64,000 nucleotides of DNA. It comes from Phytomonospora endophytica. Its GTDB lineage: Bacteria; Actinomycetota; Actinomycetes; Mycobacteriales; Micromonosporaceae. Positions 7,446 to 16,384 of the stretch are shown piece by piece (positions within the stretch are counted from its first letter, which is position 1; every line of letters begins with the position of its first letter). A model generated the notes under the pieces. It saw only the letters and a program-made list of their open reading frames with translations. It searched no databases and was not told the origin of the DNA. Location of the stretch: positions 186,001 to 250,000 of the forward strand of contig NZ_JACHGT010000009.1 of assembly GCF_014202425.1 (NCBI RefSeq), read 5' to 3'. The position numbers and the translations under genes are program-made.

Positions 7446-8000
7446 ATGGGACGGGTTCGTGGGGGGCGGTCGTTGGGGTCGTCCGGAGTGGACGGACGGG
7501 GGATGGCGCCGGAGTACTCGATCCTGCCGCCGGTGGGGGCGATGGTCGCGGCGGCGGTGGTGGACCTGGGGCGGCGGCCGGGGGTCAGCGTCAAGACCAA
7601 GGTGACGGAGACGACGGTCCAGTACGACGTGTCGGCGCCCTCATACCGGATGGTGATCTTCGTGGACCCGGAGTCCTGGGTCGGGATGGTCTTCACCGTG
7701 CTCGACGATCAGGGCGGCGAGCTGCTCAGCACCTCGCACGACACCGACCTCTACCCCATCGGCTTGGACCTGCACCGCTGGTTCGCGCGTGAGATCGAGG
7801 AGGAGATCGTCGAACTGGTCCACGACCTCCTGCACGGCGGCGTACACGTCGGCGAGGTGGGGGGAAGGCGAGCCCTCGTGGTGCCCCTCATCGACGGCAT
7901 TCGGCGCGTCGTCGGCACGGCGAAAGCCGCGACGCATCGCGACTTCCCCGACCGATCTCAAGCCATGGCCGAAGGCACCGGCTGGCGAGAGCTCACCTGA
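7446..8000 (+). CDS. Hypothetical cytoplasmic protein
   Basis: 184 residues. From about residue 20 the sequence is ordinary mixed alpha/beta protein (APEYSILPPVGAMVAAAVVD, YDVSAPSYRMVIFVDPESW, acidic EIEEEIVELVHDLL). The first 19 residues are Gly/Arg-rich, so ATG 7503 is an alternative start. GGTGGGGC lies just before 7446. No family is recognised. It is convergent with pcrA, with 12 bases between the stops. Confidence 0.55.
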   Translation: MGRVRGGRSLGSSGVDGRGMAPEYSILPPVGAMVAAAVVDLGRRPGVSVKTKVTETTVQYDVSAPSYRMVIFVDPESWVGMVFTVLDDQGGELLSTSHDTDLYPIGLDLHRWFAREIEEEIVELVHDLLHGGVHVGEVGGRRALVVPLIDGIRRVVGTAKAATHRDFPDRSQAMAEGTGWRELT

Positions 8001-8012
8001 GCCCCCACCCGC

Positions 8013-10361
8013 CTAAAGCTTCTGCACCGGCGCGTGCCGCACCACCAGCCACCGCTTCTGGTCCCCGAAGTCGATCTCCGCGCGTGCCCGCGCGCCCGAC
8101 CCCTCGACCTGCGTGACCCGTCCGAGCCCGAACTTGTCGTGCGTGACCCTGTCCCCCGGCACGAGCACCGGGATGTCCGCGCCACCGCGCAGGTTGCTCG
8201 CCGAGGTCAGTCCGACGCCGCCGAGCCCGAGCTTCGCCGCGAGCGACGACTCGGGGTGCCGCACCCCGCTCGACCGCACCATCCGTGACGGCGCCGCGTC
8301 GGTCTTCTCCCACGCGAGCAGTTCGTCGGGCACCTCTTCGAGGAAGCGGCTCGGCGGGTTGTACTGCGGCTGCCCCCAGGCGCTGCGCGTCACCGCCCGC
8401 GACAGGTACAGCCGCCGCCGCGCACGGGTGATGCCGACGTACGCCAGCCGCCGCTCCTCCTCCAGCTCCGACTCCTTCGTGGAGCGCTGGTGCGGGAACA
8501 CCCCGTCCTCCATCCCGGTGAGGAACACGACGGGAAACTCCAGCCCCTTGGCCGTGTGCAGCGTCATCATCGTCACGACGCCGTCGGTGTCGTCGTCGTC
8601 GGGGATCTGGTCGGCGTCGGCGACGAGCGCGACCTGCTCCAGGAAACCCCCGAGCGTCGGGCGCTCCTCGACCGCTTCCTCGTCCTCGTCGGCAGGGGTC
8701 TCGCCGAGAACCCGCTCGGTGTACTCGCGGGCGGCGCTGACCAGCTCCTGGAGGTTCTCGACGCGGCCCTCGTCCTGCGGGTCACCGGTCGCCTCCAGCT
8801 CGGCGAGGTATCCGCTGCCGGCCAGGATGTGCTCCAGCACCGCCTCGGGTCCGTCGGTCTCGGCGATGGCTCGGGCCTCGTCGATGAGCGCGGTGAACTT
8901 CTTGACGCTGTTGACCGCTCTCGCGGTCACCCCGACGGCCTCGTTCACGCGCCACAGCGCCGCGCCGAAGGAGATCCGTTCGCGCTGCCCGAAGGCGTCG
9001 ATGGCCTCGATCGCGCGGTCGCCGACACCGCGCTTGGGCACGTTGACGACCCTCCGCGCGCTCACCGTGTCGTCGCCGTTGGACACCAGCCGCAGGTAGG
9101 CGAGGGCGTCACGAACCTCCTTGCGTTCGTAGAAGCGCACGCCGCCGACGACCTTGTACGGCATCCCGGCACTCATGAAGCGCTGCTCGAACACGCGCGA
9201 CTGGGCGTTGGTGCGATAGAACACGGCGACGTCGGCGTAGCGGATGTTCTCGTCGTCGGTGAGCCGGTCGATCTGCTTGACGATCCACTCGGCTTCCTCG
9301 TGCTCGGTGTCGGCGACGTAGCCGACGATCTGCTCACCGTCGCCCTGGTCGGTCCACAGGCGCTTGGGCTTGCGGCCGTTGTTGCGGTCGATGACGGCGT
9401 TGGCCGCCGACAGGATCGTCTGCGTGGAGCGGTAGTTCTGCTCAAGGAGGATCGTGCGCGCGTCGGGATAGTCCCGCTCGAACTCCAGGATGTTGCGGAT
9501 CGTCGCGCCACGGAAGGCGTAGATGGACTGGTCGGCGTCACCCACGACGCACAACTCCGCCGGCGGGACACCGGTGGCGTCGCCGTCGGTCCCGACCAAC
9601 TCGCGCACGAGGCGGTACTGGGCGTGGTTGGTGTCCTGGTACTCGTCGATCAGCACATGCCGGAAACGCCGCCGGTACTTCTCGGCGACCAGCGGGAACG
9701 CCGACAGCAGGTGCACCGTGTGCCCGATCAGGTCGTCGAAGTCGAGGGCCTGGGCGGTGCGCAACCGCTCCTCGTAGAGCTTGTAGGCCTCGGCGACGGT
9801 CTTCTCCTTGGGCGTGTCGGCGCGCGCGAAGGCGGTCTCGGCGTCGACGAGCTCGTTCTTGAGGTTCGAGACCTCGGCGGCCAGCCAGCGCGGGGAGTTG
9901 CGCTTGGGGTCGAGATCGAGCTCGGCGATGACCATCTGCATGATGCGGCGGGCGTCGTCGGCGTCGTAGATGGTGAACGACGACTTCAGGCCCAGCGTCG
10001 CGGCCTCCGCGCGCAGGATCCGCACGCACGCCGAGTGGAAGGTGCTGACCCACATCATCCGGGCGCGGCGGCCGACGAGCTCGGTCACGCGCTCGCGCAT
10101 CTCCGCGGCGGCCTTGTTGGTGAAGGTGATCGCGAGGATCTCACCGGGATGGACCTTGCGGTGGGACAGCAGATGCGCGATGCGCTGGGTGAGCACACGC
10201 GTCTTGCCCGAACCCGCACCCGCGACGATGAGCAGCGGTGTGCCCTCGTGCAGGACGGCGGCCCGCTGGGCCTCGTTCAGGTCGTCGAGACCGGGGTCTC
10301 GACGGGGGGAATCGGGCGTGGCCGACGGCTTCGGGGAAGTTTCGGGAAAGAGCACATCCAT
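8013..10361 (-). CDS. pcrA: ATP-dependent DNA helicase PcrA/UvrD
   Basis: 782 residues, full length for a superfamily 1A helicase. Visible motifs in order: Walker A GAGSGKTR (about residues 48-55), Ia TFTNKAAAEMRERV, II LIDEYQDTNHAQ, III VVGDADQSIYAFRGA, IV LEQNYRST, V TLHTAKGLEFPVVFLTG, VI YVGITRARRRLYLSRA. A C-terminal SH3/Tudor-like domain (GDRVTHDKFGLGRVTQVEG) follows, as in PcrA, where it binds RNA polymerase. It unwinds DNA 3'-5' in nucleotide excision repair and in clearing transcription/replication conflicts. The M23 peptidase gene lies 47 bp upstream on the same strand. Confidence 0.97.
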   Translation of the reverse strand: MDVLFPETSPKPSATPDSPRRDPGLDDLNEAQRAAVLHEGTPLLIVAGAGSGKTRVLTQRIAHLLSHRKVHPGEILAITFTNKAAAEMRERVTELVGRRARMMWVSTFHSACVRILRAEAATLGLKSSFTIYDADDARRIMQMVIAELDLDPKRNSPRWLAAEVSNLKNELVDAETAFARADTPKEKTVAEAYKLYEERLRTAQALDFDDLIGHTVHLLSAFPLVAEKYRRRFRHVLIDEYQDTNHAQYRLVRELVGTDGDATGVPPAELCVVGDADQSIYAFRGATIRNILEFERDYPDARTILLEQNYRSTQTILSAANAVIDRNNGRKPKRLWTDQGDGEQIVGYVADTEHEEAEWIVKQIDRLTDDENIRYADVAVFYRTNAQSRVFEQRFMSAGMPYKVVGGVRFYERKEVRDALAYLRLVSNGDDTVSARRVVNVPKRGVGDRAIEAIDAFGQRERISFGAALWRVNEAVGVTARAVNSVKKFTALIDEARAIAETDGPEAVLEHILAGSGYLAELEATGDPQDEGRVENLQELVSAAREYTERVLGETPADEDEEAVEERPTLGGFLEQVALVADADQIPDDDDTDGVVTMMTLHTAKGLEFPVVFLTGMEDGVFPHQRSTKESELEEERRLAYVGITRARRRLYLSRAVTRSAWGQPQYNPPSRFLEEVPDELLAWEKTDAAPSRMVRSSGVRHPESSLAAKLGLGGVGLTSASNLRGGADIPVLVPGDRVTHDKFGLGRVTQVEGSGARARAEIDFGDQKRWLVVRHAPVQKL

Positions 10362-10408
10362 GGCCCGTCGAGTCTATTCCTGGGGTCCGACAAAACCGCG
10401 CCGCCCGT

Positions 10409-11236
10409 CTAGCCGGGCAGGACCGAGTCGTCCGGGTACACCGTCCGGGCGGCCTTCTCGACGTCGAGACCCCGCTTCTTCAGGTAGGGCATCGGGTCGA
10501 TCTTCTCCCCGTCGAGGTGCACCTCGAAGTGGCTGTGCGGCCCGAAGGAGTAGCCGGTGTTGCCGACCTTCGAGATCGGGTCGCCGGCCTCGACGGTGTC
10601 GCCGGAGGAGACCGTCAGCGCCGAGTTGTGCGCGTAGTAGGTCTGGAGGCCCTTGCCGTGGTCGATGACGACGAGATAGCCGTACGTCCCGGCCCATCCG
10701 GCCTCGCTGACCTTGCCACGGTGGGCGGCGTAGACGGGCGTGCCGGTCGGCGCGGCCAGGTCGATGCCCGCGTGCAGTACACCCCAGCGCTGCCCGAAGT
10801 AGGAGGTGAGGTCGAACTCGCCCTTCTTGAGGGGCGTGGTCCAGATCTCCTCGGCGGCCTGCGCCTTCAGCGGGGTGCGGTCCAGGCCGCGGGTGGCGAC
10901 GGTCGACGTCGTCGTGCGCTGCACCGTCGACAGGTCTCCTCCCGCCTGGCCGTCCTCGACGACGGCGACGACCGCGGGCGGCCCGCCGATCGCGGTGGCC
11001 GGGGACTCGTCGGGCAGGGCGGCGGCGCTTCCCAGCGCGATAACGCCTCCGGCGATCACCGCGGTGGCGACGACCGTCGCGTATTGGATCTGTATCGCCG
11101 AGGCCGCCCGGCGCCGCCCGACATAGGTCCCGGCGCCGAACTCCCACTCGGCGCCCACCCGCACCAGCATCTGCGCGGCCGTGGTCTCCCAGTGTGGGGC
11201 CGCGCGGTGACGCGCCACGAAGTGACTGTCCCTCAC
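10409..11236 (-). CDS. M23-family metallopeptidase, membrane-anchored
   Basis: 275 residues. The GTG start at 11236 is chosen because GGGGGTG lies 6-12 bases upstream. A charged cytoplasmic tail of about 55 residues precedes one helix (TVVATAVIAGGVIALGSAAAL). A linker leads to a LytM/M23 domain with zinc ligands in HAGIDLA and HSHFEVH plus the conserved YAHNS and VGNTG turns. Such enzymes cut peptidoglycan cross-bridges, or, when regulatory, activate other hydrolases; both HxxxD and HxH are intact here, so it is probably active. It is outside the membrane and beside pcrA, as in Streptomyces. Confidence 0.9.
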   Translation of the reverse strand: MRDSHFVARHRAAPHWETTAAQMLVRVGAEWEFGAGTYVGRRRAASAIQIQYATVVATAVIAGGVIALGSAAALPDESPATAIGGPPAVVAVVEDGQAGGDLSTVQRTTTSTVATRGLDRTPLKAQAAEEIWTTPLKKGEFDLTSYFGQRWGVLHAGIDLAAPTGTPVYAAHRGKVSEAGWAGTYGYLVVIDHGKGLQTYYAHNSALTVSSGDTVEAGDPISKVGNTGYSFGPHSHFEVHLDGEKIDPMPYLKKRGLDVEKAARTVYPDDSVLPG

Positions 11237-11392
11237 GAGACACCCCCAATCGCCGGATACCGTAACCGATCGCTCACACAGCGTTCCGGGCGGGACCTGT
11301 CCCACACCTTCGACCTGCCGGACCTGAACGATCGGTAGGCTCGACGGCGAGTCGTTGGCGCACCGAGGCGCCGTGCTTGAAGGGTGAGGACC

Positions 11393-11800
11393 ATGAGTTC
11401 ACGCATCAGGGTCGTGGTGGCCAAGCCGGGCCTGGACGGCCATGACCGCGGAGCCAAGGTGGTGGCACGCGCCCTCCGCGACGCCGGCATGGAGGTCATC
11501 TACACCGGCCTGCACCAGACGCCCGAGCAGATCGTGGCCACGGCCATCGCCGAGGACGCCCAGGTCGTGGGCCTCTCGGTGCTGTCGGGCGCGCACATGA
11601 CGCTCTTCGAGCGGGTGATCGGCCTGCTGAAGGAGCGTCAGGCGAGCGACATCGTCGTCTTCGGCGGCGGCATCATCCCCGACGACGACATCCCGCGCCT
11701 GACCGAGATGGGCGTGGCGAAGATCTTCACACCGGGGGCGACGACCGCCTCGATCGTGGAATGGGTGCGCGGGAACGTGAAGACCTCGTCGGCGGCCTAG
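11393..11800 (+). CDS. Stand-alone cobalamin (B12)-binding subunit of an acyl-CoA mutase
   Basis: 135 residues, the length of a lone B12-binding domain. The signature [11 protein letters not shown] (D-x-H-x-x-G, the His that ligates cobalt) is at about residues 15-25. It continues with [23 protein letters not shown] and IFTPGATT, all standard for the C-terminal domain of methylmalonyl-CoA mutase and for small subunits of isobutyryl-CoA-type mutases (IcmB). It must pair with a separate catalytic TIM-barrel subunit that is not in this window. Start set by AGGGTGAGGA. Upstream of sucCD, whose product is downstream of succinyl-CoA made by such mutases, although two hairpins separate them. Partner assignment (Icm versus other) is uncertain. 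Confidence 0.9.
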   Translation: MSSRIRVVVAKPGLDGHDRGAKVVARALRDAGMEVIYTGLHQTPEQIVATAIAEDAQVVGLSVLSGAHMTLFERVIGLLKERQASDIVVFGGGIIPDDDIPRLTEMGVAKIFTPGATTASIVEWVRGNVKTSSAA

Positions 11801-11824
11801 CCTCCGACCGCGGAACAACAAAGA

Positions 11825-11853
11825 AGCGGCGGGAGCCTGAAGCTCCCGCCGCT
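11825..11853 (+). terminator. Terminator after B12-binding gene
   Basis: AGCGGCGGGAGC (11825-11836) pairs perfectly with GCTCCCGCCGCT (11842-11853) around a 5-base loop, 24 bases past the stop codon. No T-run. Confidence 0.85.
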
Positions 11854-11869
11854 CATCGGCGCATATAAC

Positions 11870-11906
11870 GAGGGACCGGACGCACCCCTCAGACGTCCGG
11901 TCCCTC
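11870..11906. terminator. Second hairpin, perfect 13-bp inverted repeat
   Basis: GAGGGACCGGACG (11870-11882) and CGTCCGGTCCCTC (11894-11906) form a 13-bp stem with an 11-base loop, 16 bases after the previous hairpin. It is probably a tandem back-up terminator. Confidence 0.7.
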
Positions 11907-12150
11907 TCATGCACGACACCCCGCCGCCACCCCTCGACCGACAGGGCATCGGCCGTAAACATCGACCCGGACCGGCGGCTTATTTCGCCGCTCACTGTCC
12001 GTTTTGGCCGACGTTGATATCAACGATCCTGCCAGACGAGGGTTACGCCCTGCACGCAGATCTTCTACAACTAGTTTTCGGCGTGTCGGATTCGCGTGCT
12101 TGTCAGGCACAATCGTCTCCGGCTCGACCGTTCACCACGAGAGGCGTTCC
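11907..12150. other. Intergenic region upstream of the PH-like membrane protein
   Basis: 244 bases without a gene. It contains a perfect 14-bp palindrome, CGTTGATATCAACG at 12012-12025, and relatively AT-rich sequence around 12060-12080, consistent with a regulated promoter for the gene at 12151. No -35/-10 pair could be fixed with confidence. Confidence 0.45.
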
Positions 12151-12711
12151 ATGCAGATCCGCACCGGCTCCCCGCAAGACGCGACCTTCGTCGTCCGCGC
12201 CGACTCCAAGGCGCAGCGCAAGGTCTTCGGGGCCATGGCGCTCATCGGCGGGCTCGTCACCCTCGGCGGTCTCGTGCAGCTCCTCGTCGACCTCGCCTCC
12301 CCCGCGGCCTGGGGCCTGACCGTCATCGGCCTCGCCATCCTCGCCCACACCCTCATCGAGTGGCGCCGCCAGCTCTCCTTCCCCGTCCTGGCCGTCGGGC
12401 CCGAGCACATCTGGTTCCGCATCGGCACCCGCCACCTCGTCGCCGTGCCCTGGACACAGGTCACCGGCGTGCGCTCGACCAGCCACGGCGGCTTCTGGTT
12501 CCTGTGCGTCGACGCCGACGAGGCCGCCGCCGAGCTCGAAGAGACCGCCCCGAAGCTCTGGCAGAAGACCGCCGCGGCCCGCAACGCCCACGAGACGCCC
12601 TTCGCCATCACCGACAGCGGCAAGGACCAGTCGCGCTTCAAGATCGCCGCCGAGGTCGACCGTCAGCGGGCCGCCGCCAACCCCGCCTCCGGTGACGGAC
12701 AGTCGATGTGA
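12151..12711 (+). CDS. Two-helix membrane protein with PH-like domain
   Basis: 186 residues. Start chosen at ATG 12151, with GAGAGG upstream. Two membrane helices (MALIGGLVTLGGLVQLLVDL and WGLTVIGLAILAHTLIEW) lie at about residues 30-75. They are followed by strands (LSFPVLAVGPEHIWFRI, LVAVPWTQVTGVR, FWFLCVDADE) that look like a bacterial PH domain. No specific function is known. It precedes sucC by 126 bp, with an inverted repeat between. Confidence 0.6.
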   Translation: MQIRTGSPQDATFVVRADSKAQRKVFGAMALIGGLVTLGGLVQLLVDLASPAAWGLTVIGLAILAHTLIEWRRQLSFPVLAVGPEHIWFRIGTRHLVAVPWTQVTGVRSTSHGGFWFLCVDADEAAAELEETAPKLWQKTAAARNAHETPFAITDSGKDQSRFKIAAEVDRQRAAANPASGDGQSM

Positions 12712-12720
12712 CACGTACGA

Positions 12721-12739
12721 CACACCCGGCCCGGGTGTG
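12721..12739. terminator. Small inverted repeat before sucC
   Basis: CACACCCGG-C-CCGGGTGTG is a 19-base perfect inverted repeat just after the preceding stop codon. It can form a short hairpin (terminator of the upstream gene) or act as an operator for sucCD. Confidence 0.45.
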
Positions 12740-12837
12740 ATCGCAACCCCCTCGCTACCCTGCGGAGGAGTCGCCCCGGCGACCCAACTCTTGTCTCAAC
12801 CAATGTCAGCGAAGACGCAGGGAGCAGGGACTAAATC

Positions 12838-14016
12838 GTGGACCTGTACGAATATCAGGGGCGCGCGCTGTTCGAGCGGCACGGGGTGCCGGTGCTCGAC
12901 GGCGGAGTGGCCACCACTCCGGAAGAGGCTCGCGAGCTCGCCGAGCGGCTGGGCGGCAAGGTCGTCGTCAAGGCCCAGGTGAAGGTCGGAGGCCGCGGCA
13001 AGGCCGGTGGCGTGAAGCTCGCCGACGGCGCCGACGAGGCCTTCGCGCGCGCGACCGACATCCTCGGTATGGACATCAAGGGCCACACCGTCCACAAGGT
13101 CATGCTGAGCGTCACGGCCGACATCGCCGAGGAGTACTACTTCTCGTTCCTGCTGGACCGCGCCAACCGCACCTTCCTGTGCATCGCCTCCACGGCCGGC
13201 GGCATGGAGATCGAGCAGGTCGCCGACGAAGACCCCGACAAGGTCCTCAAGCTCCCGATCGACGCGATCAAGGGCGTCGACGAGACCGTCGCCGGTGAGA
13301 TCGCCGACCGGGCCGGCTTCCCCGCCGACCTGCGTGACCAGCTGGTCAACATGTTCGTCAAGCTCTGGGCGGCCTTCGTCGCCGAGGACGCGACCCTGGT
13401 CGAGGTCAACCCCCTCGCCCGCATCGGCGACGGGACCGTGCTGGCCCTCGACGCCAAGGTCACCCTTGACGAGAACGCCGGGTTCCGCCACCCGCAGCAC
13501 GAGGAGTACGTCGACGTCAACGCCGTCGACCCCCTTGAGCAGGCCGCCAAGGAGAAGGACCTCAACTACGTCAAGCTCGACGGCAACGTCGGCATCATCG
13601 GCAACGGCGCCGGCCTGGTCATGTCCACGCTGGACGTGGTCGCCTACGCCGGTGAGAACTACGGTGGGATGAAGCCGGCCAACTTCCTCGACATCGGCGG
13701 CGGCGCCTCGGCCGAGGTCATGGCCAACGGTCTGGAGATCGTCCTCGGCGACGCCGACGTGAAGTCGGTCTTCGTCAACGTCTTCGGCGGCATCACCGCC
13801 TGCGACGAGGTCGCCAACGGCATCGTGCAGGCGCTGGCGATGCTCGCGTCGCGCGGCGAAGAGGTCACCAAGCCGCTGGTCGTCCGGCTGGACGGCAACA
13901 ACGCCGAGGAGGGTCGCCGGATCCTCGACGAGGCGAACCACCCGCTCGTGCAGCGTGTGGACACGATGGACGGCGCGGCCGACAAGGCCGCCCAGCTCGC
14001 GGCGCAGGGAGCGTAA
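12838..14016 (+). CDS. sucC: Succinyl-CoA synthetase (ligase), beta subunit
   Basis: 392 residues from GTG, with AGGGAG at -14 to -19. The N-terminal ATP-grasp domain begins [38 protein letters not shown] binds nucleotide, VEVNPLA is the conserved metal/ATP site, and the C-terminal ligase domain contains [20 protein letters not shown] and [12 protein letters not shown]. With SucD it interconverts succinyl-CoA and succinate with ATP or GTP formation in the citric-acid cycle. It is two bases upstream of sucD, which shows translational coupling. Confidence 0.98.
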   Translation: MDLYEYQGRALFERHGVPVLDGGVATTPEEARELAERLGGKVVVKAQVKVGGRGKAGGVKLADGADEAFARATDILGMDIKGHTVHKVMLSVTADIAEEYYFSFLLDRANRTFLCIASTAGGMEIEQVADEDPDKVLKLPIDAIKGVDETVAGEIADRAGFPADLRDQLVNMFVKLWAAFVAEDATLVEVNPLARIGDGTVLALDAKVTLDENAGFRHPQHEEYVDVNAVDPLEQAAKEKDLNYVKLDGNVGIIGNGAGLVMSTLDVVAYAGENYGGMKPANFLDIGGGASAEVMANGLEIVLGDADVKSVFVNVFGGITACDEVANGIVQALAMLASRGEEVTKPLVVRLDGNNAEEGRRILDEANHPLVQRVDTMDGAADKAAQLAAQGA

Positions 14017-14018
14017 CG

Positions 14019-14906
14019 ATGGCTATCTTCCTCACTGAGAACTCCAAGGTCATCGTCCAGGGCATGACCGGCTCGGAGGGCATGAAGCACACCCGCCGCA
14101 TGCTCGCGTCGGGCACCAACGTCGTCGGCGGCGTCAACCCGCGCAAGGCCGGGACGAAGGTCGACTTCGACGGCACCTCGCTGCCGGTCTTCGCGACCGT
14201 CGCCGAGGCCATGGCCGAGACGGGCGCCGACGTATCGGTGCTGTTCGTGCCGCCGGCCTTCACCAAGGCCGCCGTGATCGAGGCCATCGACGCCGAGATC
14301 CCCCTCGCCGTGGTCATCACCGAGGGCGTGCCCGTGCACGACTCGGTGTCGTTCTGGGCGCACGCGGGCGCGAAGGGCAACAAGACGCGGATCATCGGGC
14401 CGAACTGCCCGGGCCTCCAGTCGCCCGGCAAGGCCAACGCGGGCATCATCCCCGCCGACATCACCGGCGCCGGCAAGATCGGCCTGGTCTCGAAGTCGGG
14501 GACGCTGACCTACCAGCTCATGTACGAGCTGCGCGACATCGGCTTCTCCACGGCCGTCGGCATCGGTGGCGACCCGGTCATCGGGACCACGCACATCGAC
14601 TGCCTCAAGGCCTTCGAGGCCGACCCGGAGACCGAGGCCATCGTGATGATCGGTGAGATCGGCGGGGACGCCGAGGAGCGTGCCGCCGAGTTCATCGCCG
14701 AGCACGTGACCAAGCCGGTCGTCGCCTACATCGCGGGCTTCACGGCCCCTCCCGGCAAGACCATGGGGCACGCGGGCGCGATCATCTCCGGCTCGGCCGG
14801 TACCGCCGACGCCAAGAAGGTGGCCCTCGAAGCCGCCGGTGTGAAGGTCGGCAAGACGCCGTCGGAGACGGCGAAGCTCATGCGCGAGGTCGTGCGGGGC
14901 CTGTAG
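14019..14906 (+). CDS. sucD: Succinyl-CoA synthetase (ligase), alpha subunit
   Basis: 295 residues. The N-terminal CoA-binding domain has [15 protein letters not shown] and [18 protein letters not shown] and SKSGTLTYQ follow, and the phosphorylated His lies in [20 protein letters not shown]. Partner of SucC. Full length. Followed by a strong 17-bp terminator, so the operon is just sucC-sucD. Confidence 0.98.
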   Translation: MAIFLTENSKVIVQGMTGSEGMKHTRRMLASGTNVVGGVNPRKAGTKVDFDGTSLPVFATVAEAMAETGADVSVLFVPPAFTKAAVIEAIDAEIPLAVVITEGVPVHDSVSFWAHAGAKGNKTRIIGPNCPGLQSPGKANAGIIPADITGAGKIGLVSKSGTLTYQLMYELRDIGFSTAVGIGGDPVIGTTHIDCLKAFEADPETEAIVMIGEIGGDAEERAAEFIAEHVTKPVVAYIAGFTAPPGKTMGHAGAIISGSAGTADAKKVALEAAGVKVGKTPSETAKLMREVVRGL

Positions 14907-14932
14907 GTCCCCGACCATTCGACGCGGTACGA

Positions 14933-14972
14933 CGGCGAACCCCGGGAGCGTGGTGGCTCCCGGGGTTCGCCG
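14933..14972 (+). terminator. sucCD terminator
   Basis: CGGCGAACCCCGGGAGC (14933-14949) pairs perfectly with 14956-14972 around the loop GTGGTG: a 17-bp stem, 26 bases past the sucD stop. Confidence 0.9.
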
Positions 14973-15070
14973 TGTCCGGGGCCCGTGGTGAGGCCCCCGC
15001 CGAACCTCGGCGAAGATCCACCCGGCAGGCCGCCACCCGATTCGCCCGTCCCCCTGAGACACTTACCGCG

Positions 15071-16381
15071 ATGGGCGAGCAGAAGCGGAAACGAGGCGCA
15101 CAACGCGACACCGCGAAGGTCGACGTCAGCCGTGTCCGCCAGCGGCGCGGCACGCAACGTGAGACCGTCCCGGTCCAGGAGCGCCCCCGCGGCCGTCAGC
15201 GCGAGACCGTCGCGGTCGGCCGGTCGCCGCTGCCCCGCCGCAAGCGCACGGCGCGGTCGGTCTTCACCGCGGGCGTCGCGACGACCGGCTGGGCCGTCCT
15301 CGTCGTGGGCACACCGCTGATCGTCTGCGTGGTCGCCGCCTGGTTCCTGGCCGGGCATCCCGGTTCGGTCTCCGACGCGGTCCGCGCGGCCGGCGCGGTC
15401 TGGCTCCTCGGGCACGGCGTGCCCGTCGGCATCGCGGGCGGCCTCATCGGACTTCCGCCGCTGGTCGTCACCGTCGTCCTCGCCTGGCGGCTGAAGAAGG
15501 CCGGCGCGAACACCGCGCGCGCGATCGGCGCGCGCGACTCGGCGGCCGTCCGTTCGGTCCTCCTCGCGCTCGTCCCGCCCTACACCGGCATCGCCGTGAT
15601 CGTCGCCGCGCTCGTCGACTCCGACCTGTTCAGCGTCGGCGTCCTGCGCAGCGCCGGTCAGGCCGCGCTGTTCGCGGCGGTCTTCGGGGTCTGGGGCGCG
15701 CTGCGCGAGTCGAAGGTCGGCGTCCGGCGCTGGCGGCGGCTCCCGCTGTGGCTGCGCCGGGGTCTGCGCACCGGCATGATCGCGACCGTCCTCCTCCTGG
15801 CCGCCGGGTCGCTGGCCGCGGGGATCTCCCTCGCCGCGAACGCGTCGGCCGCCATCGAGATCCTCGACGGCTACGGCACCGGCGCCCTCGGCGTCGGGCT
15901 CATCTGCCTCCTCTACGTGCCGAGTTTCGCGATCTGGTCGACGAGTTTCCTGCTCGGGCCCGGTTTCGCCTTCGGGACCGGAACGACCGTCTCCCTCGTC
16001 GACGTCGTCCTCGGGCCCGTCCCGGCCGTCCCGTTGCTCGCGGCACTGCCGACCCAGCCCGCTCCCCCGGCCGCGACGGTCCTGCTCGGCGTCCCCGTCG
16101 CCACCGGCGTCGTCCTCGGCGTCCTCCTCGCCCGGCGCAGCTCCGAGCTGCGGCTGGCCCACCTGTTCCTCGCCGCGATCTCGGCGGGCCTGGTCGCCGG
16201 CGTGCTCGTCGCGATCGTGTCCTACGCGGGTTCCGGGCCGCTCGGCACCGGGCGGCTGGCCACCATCGGCCCGCACCTGTGGCCGACGACGCTCACCGCC
16301 GCGGGGACGATCGCCGTGGCCGTCGGCTTCGGCGCCGCCGCGACCCGTGCGCTTCTGGGCCGCGACCGGCGGTTAAGGTAG
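15071..16381 (+). CDS. DUF6350-family multi-pass membrane protein
   Basis: 436 residues from ATG 15071. The first 57 residues are a basic cytoplasmic tail with three near-repeats RGxQR[DE]T (RGAQRDTAKV, RGTQRETVPV, RGRQRETVAV). About ten membrane helices follow, starting SVFTAGVATTGWAVLVVGTP. Position (between sucD and purN) and helix pattern match the DUF6350 proteins found at this place in Streptomyces and relatives; their function is unknown. It ends three bases before the purN start, so it is likely co-transcribed with purNH. The Thr-containing tail repeats look like kinase or FHA-type phospho-Thr sites, but that is speculation. Confidence 0.85.
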   Translation: MGEQKRKRGAQRDTAKVDVSRVRQRRGTQRETVPVQERPRGRQRETVAVGRSPLPRRKRTARSVFTAGVATTGWAVLVVGTPLIVCVVAAWFLAGHPGSVSDAVRAAGAVWLLGHGVPVGIAGGLIGLPPLVVTVVLAWRLKKAGANTARAIGARDSAAVRSVLLALVPPYTGIAVIVAALVDSDLFSVGVLRSAGQAALFAAVFGVWGALRESKVGVRRWRRLPLWLRRGLRTGMIATVLLLAAGSLAAGISLAANASAAIEILDGYGTGALGVGLICLLYVPSFAIWSTSFLLGPGFAFGTGTTVSLVDVVLGPVPAVPLLAALPTQPAPPAATVLLGVPVATGVVLGVLLARRSSELRLAHLFLAAISAGLVAGVLVAIVSYAGSGPLGTGRLATIGPHLWPTTLTAAGTIAVAVGFGAAATRALLGRDRRLR

Positions 16382-16384
16382 GTC

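Noticed and set aside
8490..10412. Long plus-strand frame over pcrA
   Set aside because: Shadow of a fully conserved helicase on the other strand.
11237..11392. c-di-AMP (ydaO) riboswitch upstream of the M23 peptidase
   Set aside because: Such switches precede some actinobacterial cell-wall hydrolases, but the gap is only 156 bases and the conserved ydaO core was not seen.
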